Assembly (NCBI RefSeq): GCF_035958815.1
Contig: NZ_CP108383.1
Location: 3,224,001-3,288,000 of the forward strand
Reading direction: 5' to 3'
DNA from: Nocardia sp. NBC_01327
Lineage (GTDB): Bacteria > Actinomycetota > Actinomycetes > Mycobacteriales > Mycobacteriaceae
DNA length: 64,000 nucleotides
The notes under the pieces are model-generated. The model did not search any database. It saw only the letters and a program-made list of their open reading frames with translations, and was not told the DNA's origin. Each line of letters begins with the position of its first letter. Position 1 is the stretch's first letter. A program made the translations under genes and the position numbers. This document shows, in pieces, positions 25,180-34,885 of the stretch.

Positions 25180-26001
25180 GTGACCGTCGTGCAGAGTTCG
25201 GCAGCCGTCCAGACCGCAGACGGCTTCGAGGAGTCGCTCCCCGCCCCGGAGTCGCTGCGCCCGTGGATCGCCGAGGTCGGCCGCATTCCGGTGCTCACGC
25301 ACGTGCCCACACACTTCACCCACGTGCCGCAGGCCGTCACCACGCTGGTGCTCCGCACCGAACCGTCCGGCCGCCGTGACGCCCTGGTCGTGGGCCCCCG
25401 CACGCGGGCCACCTACGCCGGTGCGAAGGAGCCCGCCGGTTGTCTGCGCCTGCGATTGGCCCCGGGCGCCGTTCTGCCCCTGTTCGGTGTCGCCGCCACC
25501 GATCTCACCAACCGCGTCCTGCGTCTGGTGGATATGCCCGGCCCCGCAGCCGATCTCGCGCGCGAGATCACCGGCATGGACCTCGACGACGTCGTGCCGT
25601 TCCTGGAATCGACTCTCCCGCAGGTCCTTTCCGAAAGCGCCACCCGCCGCGAGCATCGCCGCCTGCTCGATTCGGCCGTCGCGGCCATCGACGGCGATGC
25701 CACGCCGCTGCGGGACGTCGCGACCCGCCTCGCGGTCAGCGAACGGCAACTCCGCAATCTCTTCACCGCCGGCGTCGGCGTCTCGCCCAAGCACTATGCC
25801 CGCATCACCCGGGTCCGCCAGGTGATCGGCGCCGCCGGCAACACGCCCTGGTCCGATATCGCCGTCGCGACCGGCTATTACGACCAATCCCACCTGACCG
25901 CCGACTTCCGGTCGCTCATGGGCGTGACGCCGGATCGGTTCTTCAAGGGCAAGCTGCCCGAACCTACCGCGTGCCAATCGGTGACCACCCTCGCCGGGTA
26001 G
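25180..26001 (+). CDS. AraC family transcriptional regulator
   Basis: About 273 residues from the GTG at 25180; a GTG at 25171 would overlap the proposed -10 box. The N-terminal ~160 residues resemble the DUF6597-type sensor of small AraC proteins. The C-terminal ~100 residues carry two HTHs (VATRLAVSERQLRNLF, and IAVATGYYDQSHLTADFRSLMGVTPDRFF, the second being the AraC signature). It probably controls the divergent NmrA-type oxidoreductase. An imperfect inverted repeat follows at 26033-26059. Confidence 0.88.
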   Translation: MTVVQSSAAVQTADGFEESLPAPESLRPWIAEVGRIPVLTHVPTHFTHVPQAVTTLVLRTEPSGRRDALVVGPRTRATYAGAKEPAGCLRLRLAPGAVLPLFGVAATDLTNRVLRLVDMPGPAADLAREITGMDLDDVVPFLESTLPQVLSESATRREHRRLLDSAVAAIDGDATPLRDVATRLAVSERQLRNLFTAGVGVSPKHYARITRVRQVIGAAGNTPWSDIAVATGYYDQSHLTADFRSLMGVTPDRFFKGKLPEPTACQSVTTLAG

Positions 26002-26032
26002 CGATATGAAAAGAGTAATGTTTGCGAAGTTG

Positions 26033-26059
26033 ATGTCGCGGTAATCACTACCACGACAT
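26033..26059. promoter_or_regulatory. Inverted repeat upstream of the GT4/debranching operon
   Basis: ATGTCGCGGTA (26033-26043) and TACCACGACAT (26049-26059) pair at 10 of 11 positions with a 5-base spacer. It may be a terminator for the AraC gene or an operator for the operon starting at 26158. The 5-base loop supports either. Confidence 0.5.
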
Positions 26060-26157
26060 ATGTCCGCATCCGCTGTTCGACAGGGAGGCAACCACGCCCG
26101 ACGAGACCGGAGCTGGTTTTCGATAAGCATCCAGACCTCAACGACGAGGAGATTGGA

Positions 26158-27402
26158 ATGACTTTCGACCTTTCGGACTCTTTGTTCTCGGATTCGATCG
26201 ACGCCCTGCTGGGGCGTCCGAATTCTGTTTCACAGCTCGCGCACGGCGACTTCTACGAGCGGCCGCTGCACATCGTTCTGGTGGCGCCGCCGTATTTCGA
26301 CATCCCGCCCGCCGGATACGGCGGCGTCGAGGCGATGGTGGCGACGCTGGCCGACGCACTGGTCGAGCGAGGACACCGGGTGACCCTGCTCGGAGCAGGT
26401 CGAGCGGGAACGAACGCCCGGTTCATCCGGGTGTGGGACGAGGTGCAGACCGCACGTCTGGGCGAGACGTTCCCGGAAATCGTCAATGCGATGCGGGCCT
26501 GCCGGATTATCGAAGAACTGCATGCCGAAGACCCGGTCGATATCGTGCACGACCATACTTTCGCCGGTCCGCTCAATGCCGCGGCCTACCGGATGCTGGG
26601 AATCCCCACGGTGGTCACCGTCCATGGACCCGTCGAGCCCGATATGTATGAGTACTACCAGGCCTTCGACCACAGCGTGAATCTCATCGCCATCAGCGAT
26701 CGGCAGCGGGAATTGGCCCCCGACCTCAATTGGATTACCCGCGTCCACAATGCGATTCGGCCCGAGGAATGGCCGTTCCGCACCGAAAAACTGGACTACG
26801 GCCTGTTCCTGGGGCGTTATGCCCCGTCCAAGGGACCGGATCTGGCGCTCGAGGCCGCGCATGCCGCCGGTCTGCGGCTGATTCTCGCGGGTAAGTGCAA
26901 TGAGCCGCCCGAGAAGGCGTACTTCGAGCAGTGCATCCGCCCGCTGCTGACCGACGCCGATCAGGTCTTCGGCGAGGCCGACGCCATTGCCAAGCGGGAA
27001 CTGCTGGCGGGCGCGCGCTGCCTGCTGTTCCCGATCCAGTGGGAGGAACCGTTCGGCCTGGTGATGATCGAGGCGATGGTGTGCGGCACCCCGGTGATCG
27101 CCCTGCGCGGCGGTGCGGTCGCGGAGGTGATCGAACACGGTGTCACCGGCTGGATCTGCGAGGATCCCGCCGAACTGCCCGAGGCGATCGCCCGGGCCGG
27201 GGAGATCGACCCGCATGCCTGCCGGGCGCGCGTGGAGCGGCTGTTCGCCTCCACCCGCTTCGTGCAGGGTTACGAAGCGGCGTATTACGGAGCCATAGGC
27301 GACCTTTCGAAGCGGGTACCGCTACGTTTCGCCGGCGATCATGCGGTAATCAGGACACCGGCGATCGCACCGCCGGATGTCGTGAGTAGGAGTCGCGGGT
27401 GA
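26158..27402 (+). CDS. Glycosyltransferase family 4 protein
   Basis: A 414-residue GT-B retaining glycosyltransferase. The N-terminal domain opens with IVLVAPPYFDIPPAGYGGVEAMV (acceptor side); the C-terminal domain has the nucleotide-sugar EX7E motif in EEPFGLVMIEAM and the loop LRGGAVAEVIEHGVTGW. GGAG ribosome-binding site before the ATG. Donor and acceptor are unknown; fusion-like coupling to an amylo-1,6-glucosidase (4-bp overlap) points to an alpha-glucan or a glucosyl compatible solute. A first ~35 residues of low homology precede the fold. Confidence 0.9.
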   Translation: MTFDLSDSLFSDSIDALLGRPNSVSQLAHGDFYERPLHIVLVAPPYFDIPPAGYGGVEAMVATLADALVERGHRVTLLGAGRAGTNARFIRVWDEVQTARLGETFPEIVNAMRACRIIEELHAEDPVDIVHDHTFAGPLNAAAYRMLGIPTVVTVHGPVEPDMYEYYQAFDHSVNLIAISDRQRELAPDLNWITRVHNAIRPEEWPFRTEKLDYGLFLGRYAPSKGPDLALEAAHAAGLRLILAGKCNEPPEKAYFEQCIRPLLTDADQVFGEADAIAKRELLAGARCLLFPIQWEEPFGLVMIEAMVCGTPVIALRGGAVAEVIEHGVTGWICEDPAELPEAIARAGEIDPHACRARVERLFASTRFVQGYEAAYYGAIGDLSKRVPLRFAGDHAVIRTPAIAPPDVVSRSRG

Positions 27403-29495
27403 GCATTTTCAACGCCGGCCCTCCCTCACCGGTCGACGGTCGTGGCATCGTCACCCTGGTGGAGGCCGGCACCTTCTGTCTGTCCGATCAACTGGGCGAT
27501 ATCCATCCGGGTTCCGCCCAGGGGCTGTTCTACCGGGACACCCGGCTGCTGGCGCGCTGGGAGCTGCGGCTGGACGGCCATCCGCCGGAACACCTTTCGG
27601 TCATGATGGCCGAGGCGTTCCGGGCCCGCTTCGTGACACGCAAGCCCCCGAATCAGGGGGTGGCCGATGCCACGGTGCTGGTATCGCGGCGGCGGATGAT
27701 CGGCGAGGGAATGCGCGAAACGATCACGGTGCACAATCTCGGCGATGAAGACACGGCGATGACGGTCACCCTCATCGCCGACTCCGATTTCGCCGATCTG
27801 TTCGCGGTCAAGGAGGGGCGGGTGCACAGCGGCAGCTGTGAACTCGCCACCGCGGAGGGCACCCTCCGGTTGACCGACCGCAATGATTCGGGGCGCGGGC
27901 TGGTCGTCATCGCCAGTGGTGATCCGGCCGCGCAGCCGGGATCGTTGAGCTGGCGGATCGTGGTGCCACGGCATTCCAGCTGGCAGACCGTGGTGCTGTG
28001 TCAGCCGATCATCGGGCACCACGCCGTCACGGTGAATCTGGACGACGATTCGGATGACAACCCGTCCAACAAGATTCGGCAGTGGCGGGCCACCGCGACC
28101 AGCCTCACCGCCAGCGGTGCGGGTCTGAACGCCATTCTGCAGCGCACCGAGAGCGATCTCGGTGCGCTGCGGATGGACGATCCCGGCGGCGGCACCGCCT
28201 ATGTGGCCGCGGGTGCGCCGTGGTTCATGGCGCTGTTCGGCCGCGACAGCCTGCTCACCTCGTGGATGGCGCTGGTGCTGGATTCGGATCTGGCCCTGGG
28301 CACACTCCGGCAGCTGGCGAAACTGCAAGGCACACAGAGCAATCCGCTCACCGAGGAGGAGCCCGGCCGCATCATGCACGAGATGCGGCACGGCCCCGGC
28401 GGCGATGCGGTGCTCGGCGGCAGCGTCTATTACGGAACCGCCGACGCCACACCGCTTTTCGTCATGCTGCTCGCCGAATGCTGGCGGTGGGGAGTCGATC
28501 CGGCCGCGATCCGGGATCTGCTGCCCGCCGCGGACGCGGCGCTGGCCTGGATCGACACCTACGGCGACAGCGACGGCGACGGATTTGTCGAATACCGGCG
28601 CAAGACCGACCGCGGGCTGGCCAATCAGGGCTGGAAGGACAGCTGGGACGCCATCAGTTTCGCGGACGGCCACCTCGCCGATCCACCCCTGGCCCTGTGC
28701 GAGGTCCAGGGGTACGTCTACGCCGCCCGGCAGGGCCGCGCCGATCTGGCCGAGGCCTTCGGTGACGTCGACACCGCGCGGCGGCTGCGCGAACAAGCCG
28801 CGGAGCTGAAACAGCGGTTCGGACAAGCCTTCTGGATTCCGGGCGCGGGCCGCTACGCACTCGCCCTCGACGGGGCCAAGCAGCAGGTCGACACCGTGAC
28901 CAGCAATCCGGGCCACTGCCTGTGGACCGGCATTGTGGACGACGAACACGCCGCCGCGCTCATCGAACGCCTAGGCGGGGCGGATATGGACAGCGGCTTC
29001 GGCCTGCGCACCCTCTCCTCGACGGCCCGCCGCTTCAACCCGATGGGCTATCACACCGGATCGGTCTGGCCGCACGACACCGCCATCGTCGTCGCGGGCC
29101 TACTGCGCTACCGGCACATTCCGGGCGCCCTGGAACTGGCCGAACGACTGGCAGGCGGTCTGCTGGAAGCCATCGCGGAATTCGACGCCCGCCCGCCGGA
29201 ACTCTTCTGCGGGTTCCCCCGCACCGAATTCCGTTCCCCCATCCCGTATCCCACCTCGTGCTCACCCCAGGCGTGGTCCAGCGCGGCCCCACTCCTGCTG
29301 ATGCGTTCGTTCCTCGGCCTCGTCCCCGACGTCCCGCACCGCACCCTGACGGTCGCACCCCGGCTACCCGATCGAGCGGGCCGGGTACGACTGGCGGATC
29401 TGCGACTGGGCACGGCGACGGTGACCATCGAGGCGCAGGGCACCACGATCTCCGTCGAGGGCCTGCCCGACGACTGGCAACTCATCCAGGCGTAA
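27399..29495 (+). CDS. Glycogen debranching-like protein, amylo-alpha-1,6-glucosidase family
   Basis: A 698-residue protein. Residues ~15-215 match the GDE_N_bis beta domain (GTFCLSDQLGDIHPGSAQGLFYRDTRLLARWEL). Residues ~270-640 are an (alpha/alpha)6 barrel of the GH15/GH37/GH63 type, with WFMALFGRDSLLTSW, QGWKDSWDAI (probable general acid Asp) and WPHDTAIV. A small beta domain ends it. It would hydrolyse alpha-glucosidic bonds of a glucan or oligosaccharide in the cytosol; no signal peptide. Overlap of 4 bp with the GT4 gene makes an operon in which one enzyme builds and the other trims. The gene ends in a 20-bp duplication that copies its stop region. Confidence 0.85.
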   Translation: MSIFNAGPPSPVDGRGIVTLVEAGTFCLSDQLGDIHPGSAQGLFYRDTRLLARWELRLDGHPPEHLSVMMAEAFRARFVTRKPPNQGVADATVLVSRRRMIGEGMRETITVHNLGDEDTAMTVTLIADSDFADLFAVKEGRVHSGSCELATAEGTLRLTDRNDSGRGLVVIASGDPAAQPGSLSWRIVVPRHSSWQTVVLCQPIIGHHAVTVNLDDDSDDNPSNKIRQWRATATSLTASGAGLNAILQRTESDLGALRMDDPGGGTAYVAAGAPWFMALFGRDSLLTSWMALVLDSDLALGTLRQLAKLQGTQSNPLTEEEPGRIMHEMRHGPGGDAVLGGSVYYGTADATPLFVMLLAECWRWGVDPAAIRDLLPAADAALAWIDTYGDSDGDGFVEYRRKTDRGLANQGWKDSWDAISFADGHLADPPLALCEVQGYVYAARQGRADLAEAFGDVDTARRLREQAAELKQRFGQAFWIPGAGRYALALDGAKQQVDTVTSNPGHCLWTGIVDDEHAAALIERLGGADMDSGFGLRTLSSTARRFNPMGYHTGSVWPHDTAIVVAGLLRYRHIPGALELAERLAGGLLEAIAEFDARPPELFCGFPRTEFRSPIPYPTSCSPQAWSSAAPLLLMRSFLGLVPDVPHRTLTVAPRLPDRAGRVRLADLRLGTATVTIEAQGTTISVEGLPDDWQLIQA

Positions 29496-29530
29496 CAGGT
29501 CGCGAGCGGGCGTGACAGGTCGCGAGCGGG
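29491..29530 (+). repeat. 20-bp tandem duplication across the debranching-gene stop codon
   Basis: 29491-29510 and 29511-29530 differ at one base only. Both start CGTRACAGGT: the first carries the real stop TAA, the second has TGA at the same place. Confidence 0.85.
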
Positions 29531-29538
29531 AAAACGAA

Positions 29539-29567
29539 AGCGGCCGACCGGAATTCGGTCGGCCGCT
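29539..29567. terminator. 12-bp hairpin terminator of sigB (bidirectional)
   Basis: Arms AGCGGCCGACCG and CGGTCGGCCGCT around a 5-base loop. Read from sigB (minus strand) the stem is followed by TTCGTTTT, a true T-tract, so it fits intrinsic termination best in that direction. It also separates the convergent debranching gene. Confidence 0.85.
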
Positions 29568-29574
29568 GAGGTTG

Positions 29575-30543
<969 letters not shown>

Positions 30544-31002
30544 GACTTGCCTCCTGTCGGTGGTGTCTCGCTCCGTACAACGGGCCCGACATCAGGAAAG
30601 TTCCCCGCAGCGGCGGACATAAACCGTATCTGAGCTGCGGTTTTTGCGACCCACGGCTGAGAAGTTCCTGAGAAGCGTGCGTACCGGGGAACGCGCGCCT
30701 GCGGTCGGCGGCTGCCGATGTCCGGTGAGTTGCCGCCGTCGGCGTCGAACTTCGGAGCGCGGCAACCGAATACGTGTGTACGGGCCTTGCATTGCCGGCG
30801 TTCGTTCGAGCGGATGTTCCGGTGCTGTGCGGTTCGGCGGCCTCCCCGAGGTACCCGCCGGCGGCGTTCGAAACATGAGATAGCTCACTTTACGCAGATA
30901 AACGCCAGGTCACGGCCAGGAAACGACTCGGCCGCCGGGCAGGGATGCGCGGCGGCCGAGGAAGGTGCGGCGCGAAGGAACTCAGCGCGCAGGGAGAGGA
31001 AC
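30544..31002. other. 459-bp gap between sigB and the methyltransferase gene
   Basis: Holds the sigB promoter and leader at its left end and the duplicated stop region of the methyltransferase at its right end (30976-31002). A short direct repeat CTGAGAAG flanks a second GGAAC-like motif near 30655-30675. No coding potential was recognised in the middle; the long plus-strand frame here is antisense spill-over. Confidence 0.6.
30579..30604 (-). promoter_or_regulatory. ECF-type (SigE/SigH-like) promoter of sigB
   Basis: On the minus strand, GGAACT (30604-30599), 16 bases, CGTT (30582-30579) matches the GGAAC-N16/17-GTT pattern. The leader to the sigB ATG would be about 30 bases. Sequence match only. 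Confidence 0.55.
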
Positions 31003-31010
31003 TCAGCGCG
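30976..31010. repeat. Direct repeat (period 21) across the methyltransferase stop codon
   Basis: AGGAACTCAGCGCG occurs at 30976-30989 and 30997-31010. The second copy contains the stop (TCA, 31003-31005 on this strand); the first has the same triplet in frame, seven codons beyond. Confidence 0.8.
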
Positions 31011-32538
31011 GATGGATCAGCCCGTGACGAACCAGGCTGACCACCACACCCAGCACCGCCGATTCGAACTCGGGAGTGGCCGCATCGCCGGTATCGCTGA
31101 AGGCGAGCAATTCCACGAGCTCGCTCAAGGGCAGTCCGTCCGGGCGCATCCCGGCCAGCAGTGCCGCGGTGGTGTCGTCCACCTCGTGCTGCCAGAGCGG
31201 CCCGTCGCCGCGGTGCAGCCGTGCGACCCGCTGCTGCCAACCCTCCGTGCCCGGCAGCGAGACCCGCTCCAGCGCGGTGACCGGATCGACCTCGAAGCGG
31301 GAGGACAGCACCAGGCCCGGATCGGTGGCGACGGCGCGCAGCCACGCCGAGCGCTCGAAGTAGCGATGGGTCTCCTGCCCGAGCGGATCCTCGAAGGGGT
31401 GCGTGAGGTCCTCGGCGAGCATTTCGGTGGGCCCGTCTATATCGCGCATATAGACGACACCGAATCCGATGCCGTCGACCTCGGCGGCGGAGAAGGCCTC
31501 CAGCCACTGTTCGGCCCGCGCCTGCGCCGCCGGCTCGCGCGGATCCAATCCGGCGTCGCGCAGCCAGGTTCCGACGTACAGGGCCGGATCGGCGATGTCG
31601 CGCTGCACTATCCACGCATCGATGCCATGGTCGGGCAGCCAGCTCGCGACGCGGGAGCGCCAGTCCTGTCCATTGATATGGACCCACGAGGCCAGCAGTG
31701 CCGCGGTGCCACCGGGATTGAGCATGTCCGGTATGCCGGAGATGACGAGTTCGCTCGCACCGTCCAGCGCCAGCCCGGAGTCCCGGTAGGTGTGCTCGAC
31801 GCGCGCCGGGCCGACCACGAACGGGGGATTGGCGACGACCTGATCGAAGCGGCGTCCCGCGACCGGTTCGAACCAGGAGCCTTCGCACAGCTCGATATCC
31901 AGATCATTGAGCGCGGCGGTGGCCGCGGCCAGCCACAGGGCGCGCCTGTTCACATCGGTGCCGGTGACGGTGCGCCCGTAGGACTTCGCGTGAATGGCCT
32001 GCACACCGCAGCCGGTGCCGAGGTCGAGCACGGTGCCGACCGGACGGGTGGGCGTGGCGCGCAGGAGCGACAGTGACGCCTGACCGACGCCGAGCACGTG
32101 ATCGGCGTCGAGGGTGCGCCGGCGCATGGAGTCGTCGAGGTCCGACAGCACCCAGCGGGTGCCCTCGCCGAGATCGAGCGGGCGCAGGTCCAGGGCGGCG
32201 CGCACCTCGTCGCCGTCGCGTTCCAGGAGTCCGGCGGCGATGGCGCGCTCTATATCTACCGGCGCCAGTGCGGCGGCGACCTCGCGCTCGGGCATCGGAT
32301 CGCCGAGCAGCAGTAGGCGGATGAGGGTACCGAGCTCTCCGGCGTCGCGGGCGGCGCGGCGCACCGGTACCGGCTCGGAGCGCCACAGCGCCGCGTGCGC
32401 CGCGTCCCCGAGTGCCGCGACAAGATTGTCGGAGCCGTATCCGACCCGGGTCAGCGCGGTGCGCAGATCCGGGGCGAGGTCGGCGAGCAGGGACGAGGCG
32501 GTCGTCGAGCGCTGGTCGAGGGATCGATTCGTCGGCAT
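31003..32538 (-). CDS. Class I SAM-dependent methyltransferase (HemK/PrmC-like, NPPF motif)
   Basis: A 511-residue protein from the ATG at 32538. Residues ~1-150 are a helical N-terminal domain typical of a large actinobacterial family (DUF7059-like, recalled). Residues ~160-330 are the Rossmann SAM domain: VLDLGTGCGVQAIH binds SAM, GTDVNRRAL the ribose, and VVANPPFVVGP is the NPPF motif of enzymes that methylate amide or amine nitrogen in proteins, RNA or DNA. A long C-terminal domain follows. The methyl acceptor is unknown; the NPPF motif narrows it to an N-methyltransferase. Monocistronic. Confidence 0.85.
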   Translation of the reverse strand: MPTNRSLDQRSTTASSLLADLAPDLRTALTRVGYGSDNLVAALGDAAHAALWRSEPVPVRRAARDAGELGTLIRLLLLGDPMPEREVAAALAPVDIERAIAAGLLERDGDEVRAALDLRPLDLGEGTRWVLSDLDDSMRRRTLDADHVLGVGQASLSLLRATPTRPVGTVLDLGTGCGVQAIHAKSYGRTVTGTDVNRRALWLAAATAALNDLDIELCEGSWFEPVAGRRFDQVVANPPFVVGPARVEHTYRDSGLALDGASELVISGIPDMLNPGGTAALLASWVHINGQDWRSRVASWLPDHGIDAWIVQRDIADPALYVGTWLRDAGLDPREPAAQARAEQWLEAFSAAEVDGIGFGVVYMRDIDGPTEMLAEDLTHPFEDPLGQETHRYFERSAWLRAVATDPGLVLSSRFEVDPVTALERVSLPGTEGWQQRVARLHRGDGPLWQHEVDDTTAALLAGMRPDGLPLSELVELLAFSDTGDAATPEFESAVLGVVVSLVRHGLIHPR

Positions 32539-32898
32539 GGCATCGAACTCTGCCACCGGTGCCGTTCGGACCGACGCGCTGGCCCCGATTCGGTCTGCTG
32601 TCCAGCCCCATAGCGTTCGCCCCGAACTGTCTGTAGGCCGTGTTGTCGGGAGTGCATGACGAACTGCGGTGATTCTGAATGGAACCGTAGTCTCTGACCG
32701 GGGATGGAGCGTAAAATGCTGCGCGGCAGCGATATAGAAGAATGGTCGCTGAAATGTCGCTGAAAGGCGTTCCAGCCTTTCAAGATCAACATTTTGAAGA
32801 TCAAAAATACTGCTACGCAACAGGGTTCGTCTGTGTATGCTACTGATCATGCACAGCCCCACTACGAGGTGGGATTGAGGGCGAGGCGGTGTCGATAA
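32539..32898. other. 360-bp AT-enriched leader region of the orphan Fo operon
   Basis: No gene recognised. From ~32680 to ~32870 the DNA is clearly more AT-rich than its surroundings. It contains repeated GTCGCTGAAA elements (about 32743-32766), a perfect 8-bp hairpin and spaced direct repeats (32761-32804). It is the only place for the promoter of the operon starting at 32899. Confidence 0.6.
32761..32804 (+). promoter_or_regulatory. Hairpin and AAGATCAA direct repeats upstream of the Fo operon
   Basis: TGAAAGGC (32761-32768) pairs with GCCTTTCA (32775-32782) across six bases. Immediately after, AAGATCAA recurs at 32782-32789 and 32797-32804 (period 15). Candidate control region; the regulator is unknown. 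Confidence 0.5.
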
Positions 32899-33279
32899 GT
32901 GGACGTCAACAGGCTCCGGATGCGGCGGGCGGCGGCAATTGCAATCGTCTTCGGCATACTGGCTCTGATGGCCACCGGTGCGCTTGATCGATTGATGCTG
33001 GGCGTATTCATGTGCGCCGGACTGGCACTCGGTGGGATCAATGCGCAAATAACGTGGATGTCTATTGTTCGCATCACCGATGCGGAAACTCCTAGCAAAC
33101 AGAAGCTCGCGCTCTCCTCGGCGGCGCGATTGCTCATACTGACGGGCCTGTCGATAGTCGTCGCGTTCTTCACGCGTCCGTACGGTGTCGGTATCTTCTT
33201 CGGGCTGGCCGTCTTTCAATTGATTCTTGTGCTCCACACGGTGGTGCCCGAAGTGAAAGGCCTTCGACAGCAGCCATGA
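32899..33279 (+). CDS. AtpI-like membrane protein (ATP synthase operon first gene)
   Basis: A 126-residue protein with four predicted membrane segments (about 12-30, 33-52, 74-92, 97-115). The pattern [19 protein letters not shown] followed by [17 protein letters not shown] closely follows the AtpI-like protein before atpB in Mycobacterium (Rv1303, recalled). Such proteins assist assembly of the c ring. GTG start at 32899. Its stop overlaps atpB by 4 bp, so it belongs to the Fo operon. Confidence 0.8.
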   Translation: MDVNRLRMRRAAAIAIVFGILALMATGALDRLMLGVFMCAGLALGGINAQITWMSIVRITDAETPSKQKLALSSAARLLILTGLSIVVAFFTRPYGVGIFFGLAVFQLILVLHTVVPEVKGLRQQP

Positions 33280-34070
33280 GCCATTCCGTCGCTTCGATTG
33301 CCCAGATGACCGGAAATGTGACCCTGAGCGCCGAAGATGCTCCAGCGGCGCCGTCGAAGATTCATGTCGGTGACCACGTCACCGCGCACTTCTTCGGCCT
33401 GGACTTCAATATCGACACCATTGTGTCGACCTCCGTTGCCGCGCTGATCGTGCTCGGTCTGGCCTTCTACCTGCGGATCAAGATAACCTCGGGCGTCCCC
33501 AACGGGGTGCAGTTGTTCTTCGAATCCGTCACCGTCCAGATGCGCAATCAGGTCGAGGGCGCCATCGGCATGAAGGTCGCGCCGTTCGCGCTGCCCCTGG
33601 CCGTCACCCTCTTCACCTTCATTCTGCTCTCCAACTGGTTGTCGGTGCTGCCGGTGCAGTACGGCTCGGGCGAATTGATCGCGCCTCCGGCCTCGGACGT
33701 CAACTTCGTCTATGCCCTGGCGCTTTTCGTGTTCATCGCCTACCAGGCCGCCGGTGTCTGGCGGCGCGGTCCGGCCAATCACCTCAAACAGACTCTCAAG
33801 GGCCATGCCGGTTGGGGCATGATCTTCATCAATGTGATCGAGGAAGTCGCCAAACCGCTGTCGCTTTCGTTGCGACTCTTCGGCAATATGTTCGCCGGCG
33901 GTGTGATGATTTCGGTGATCACGCTGTTCCCCTTCTGGATCAGCTGGGGCCCGAATGCCATCTGGAAGATGTTCGACCTCTTCGTCGGCGCCATCCAGGC
34001 ATTCATCTTCTCCCTGCTGACCGTTCTCTACTTCAGCCAGTCGATGTCGCTGGAGAGTGAAAATCACTGA
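33276..34070 (+). CDS. atpB: F-type ATP synthase subunit a
   Basis: A 264-residue Fo subunit a, full length. The essential stator arginine is Arg200 in [13 protein letters not shown], and the helix with [17 protein letters not shown] that lines the exit half-channel is intact, as is [10 protein letters not shown] and [12 protein letters not shown]. It aligns by eye along its whole length with mycobacterial AtpB. It forms the proton half-channels against the c ring. Nothing suggests decay. First structural gene of an Fo-only operon: no F1 gene follows. Confidence 0.95.
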   Translation: MSHSVASIAQMTGNVTLSAEDAPAAPSKIHVGDHVTAHFFGLDFNIDTIVSTSVAALIVLGLAFYLRIKITSGVPNGVQLFFESVTVQMRNQVEGAIGMKVAPFALPLAVTLFTFILLSNWLSVLPVQYGSGELIAPPASDVNFVYALALFVFIAYQAAGVWRRGPANHLKQTLKGHAGWGMIFINVIEEVAKPLSLSLRLFGNMFAGGVMISVITLFPFWISWGPNAIWKMFDLFVGAIQAFIFSLLTVLYFSQSMSLESENH

Positions 34071-34109
34071 TCGGCACCGCTGTTCGGTGGCAATCTCAAA
34101 AGGAAGTGA

Positions 34110-34370
<261 letters not shown>

Positions 34371-34378
34371 ACGAAATC

Positions 34379-34885
34379 ATGTCTCCGAGAACAGATGTGG
34401 AGGCCGCGGGGAACTTCCTGATCCCCAACGGCACCTTCTTCGTTGAGCTGGCGATCTTCCTGATCGTGCTCGGAGTCATCTGGATTTTCGTTGTTCCGCC
34501 GATCCGTAAGGTGCTGGCGGAACGGGAGGCGCGGGTCGAGGAGACGGCGAAGATCAGTAAGTCGGCGACCGAGATATTCACCGAGGCCGAGGACCGGTAT
34601 CAGACGGCCCTCAACAAGGCCCGTGCGGAAGCGGCGGAAATCCGCAATGACGCACGGGCACAAGGCCGGGAGATTCTCGAGGAGCTGCGCGGCGAGGCCC
34701 AGCGCGAGGCCGATCACATCGTCGCGGAATCCACGGCACAACTGCGTGCCGAGGCTGATCAGGTTGCTGCCGAACTCCGTGAATCCGTCGAACCGCTGGC
34801 CCAGAATCTGGCTGATCGCATGCTCGGCGTCAAGAATCGTCCCCGGTCCAGTGCCGGAAATCAGAGAGGACGGGGGACGCCCTGA
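34379..34885 (+). CDS. atpF: F-type ATP synthase subunit b
   Basis: A 168-residue stator protein: one membrane helix (~17-41, beginning with NFLIPNGTFFVELAIFL, which matches mycobacterial AtpF) and a long charged coiled coil to ~155. The family usually reaches 160-170 residues, so it is complete. ATG at 34379, 8 bp after atpE. It shares one base with the next start (TGATG), implying translational coupling. Confidence 0.92.
   Translation: MSPRTDVEAAGNFLIPNGTFFVELAIFLIVLGVIWIFVVPPIRKVLAEREARVEETAKISKSATEIFTEAEDRYQTALNKARAEAAEIRNDARAQGREILEELRGEAQREADHIVAESTAQLRAEADQVAAELRESVEPLAQNLADRMLGVKNRPRSSAGNQRGRGTP

Noticed and set aside
32539..33237. N-terminal extension of the methyltransferase to 33237
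   Set aside because: Would overlap the AtpI-like gene antisense; the sequence before the ATG at 32538 has no domain and crosses the AT-rich leader.
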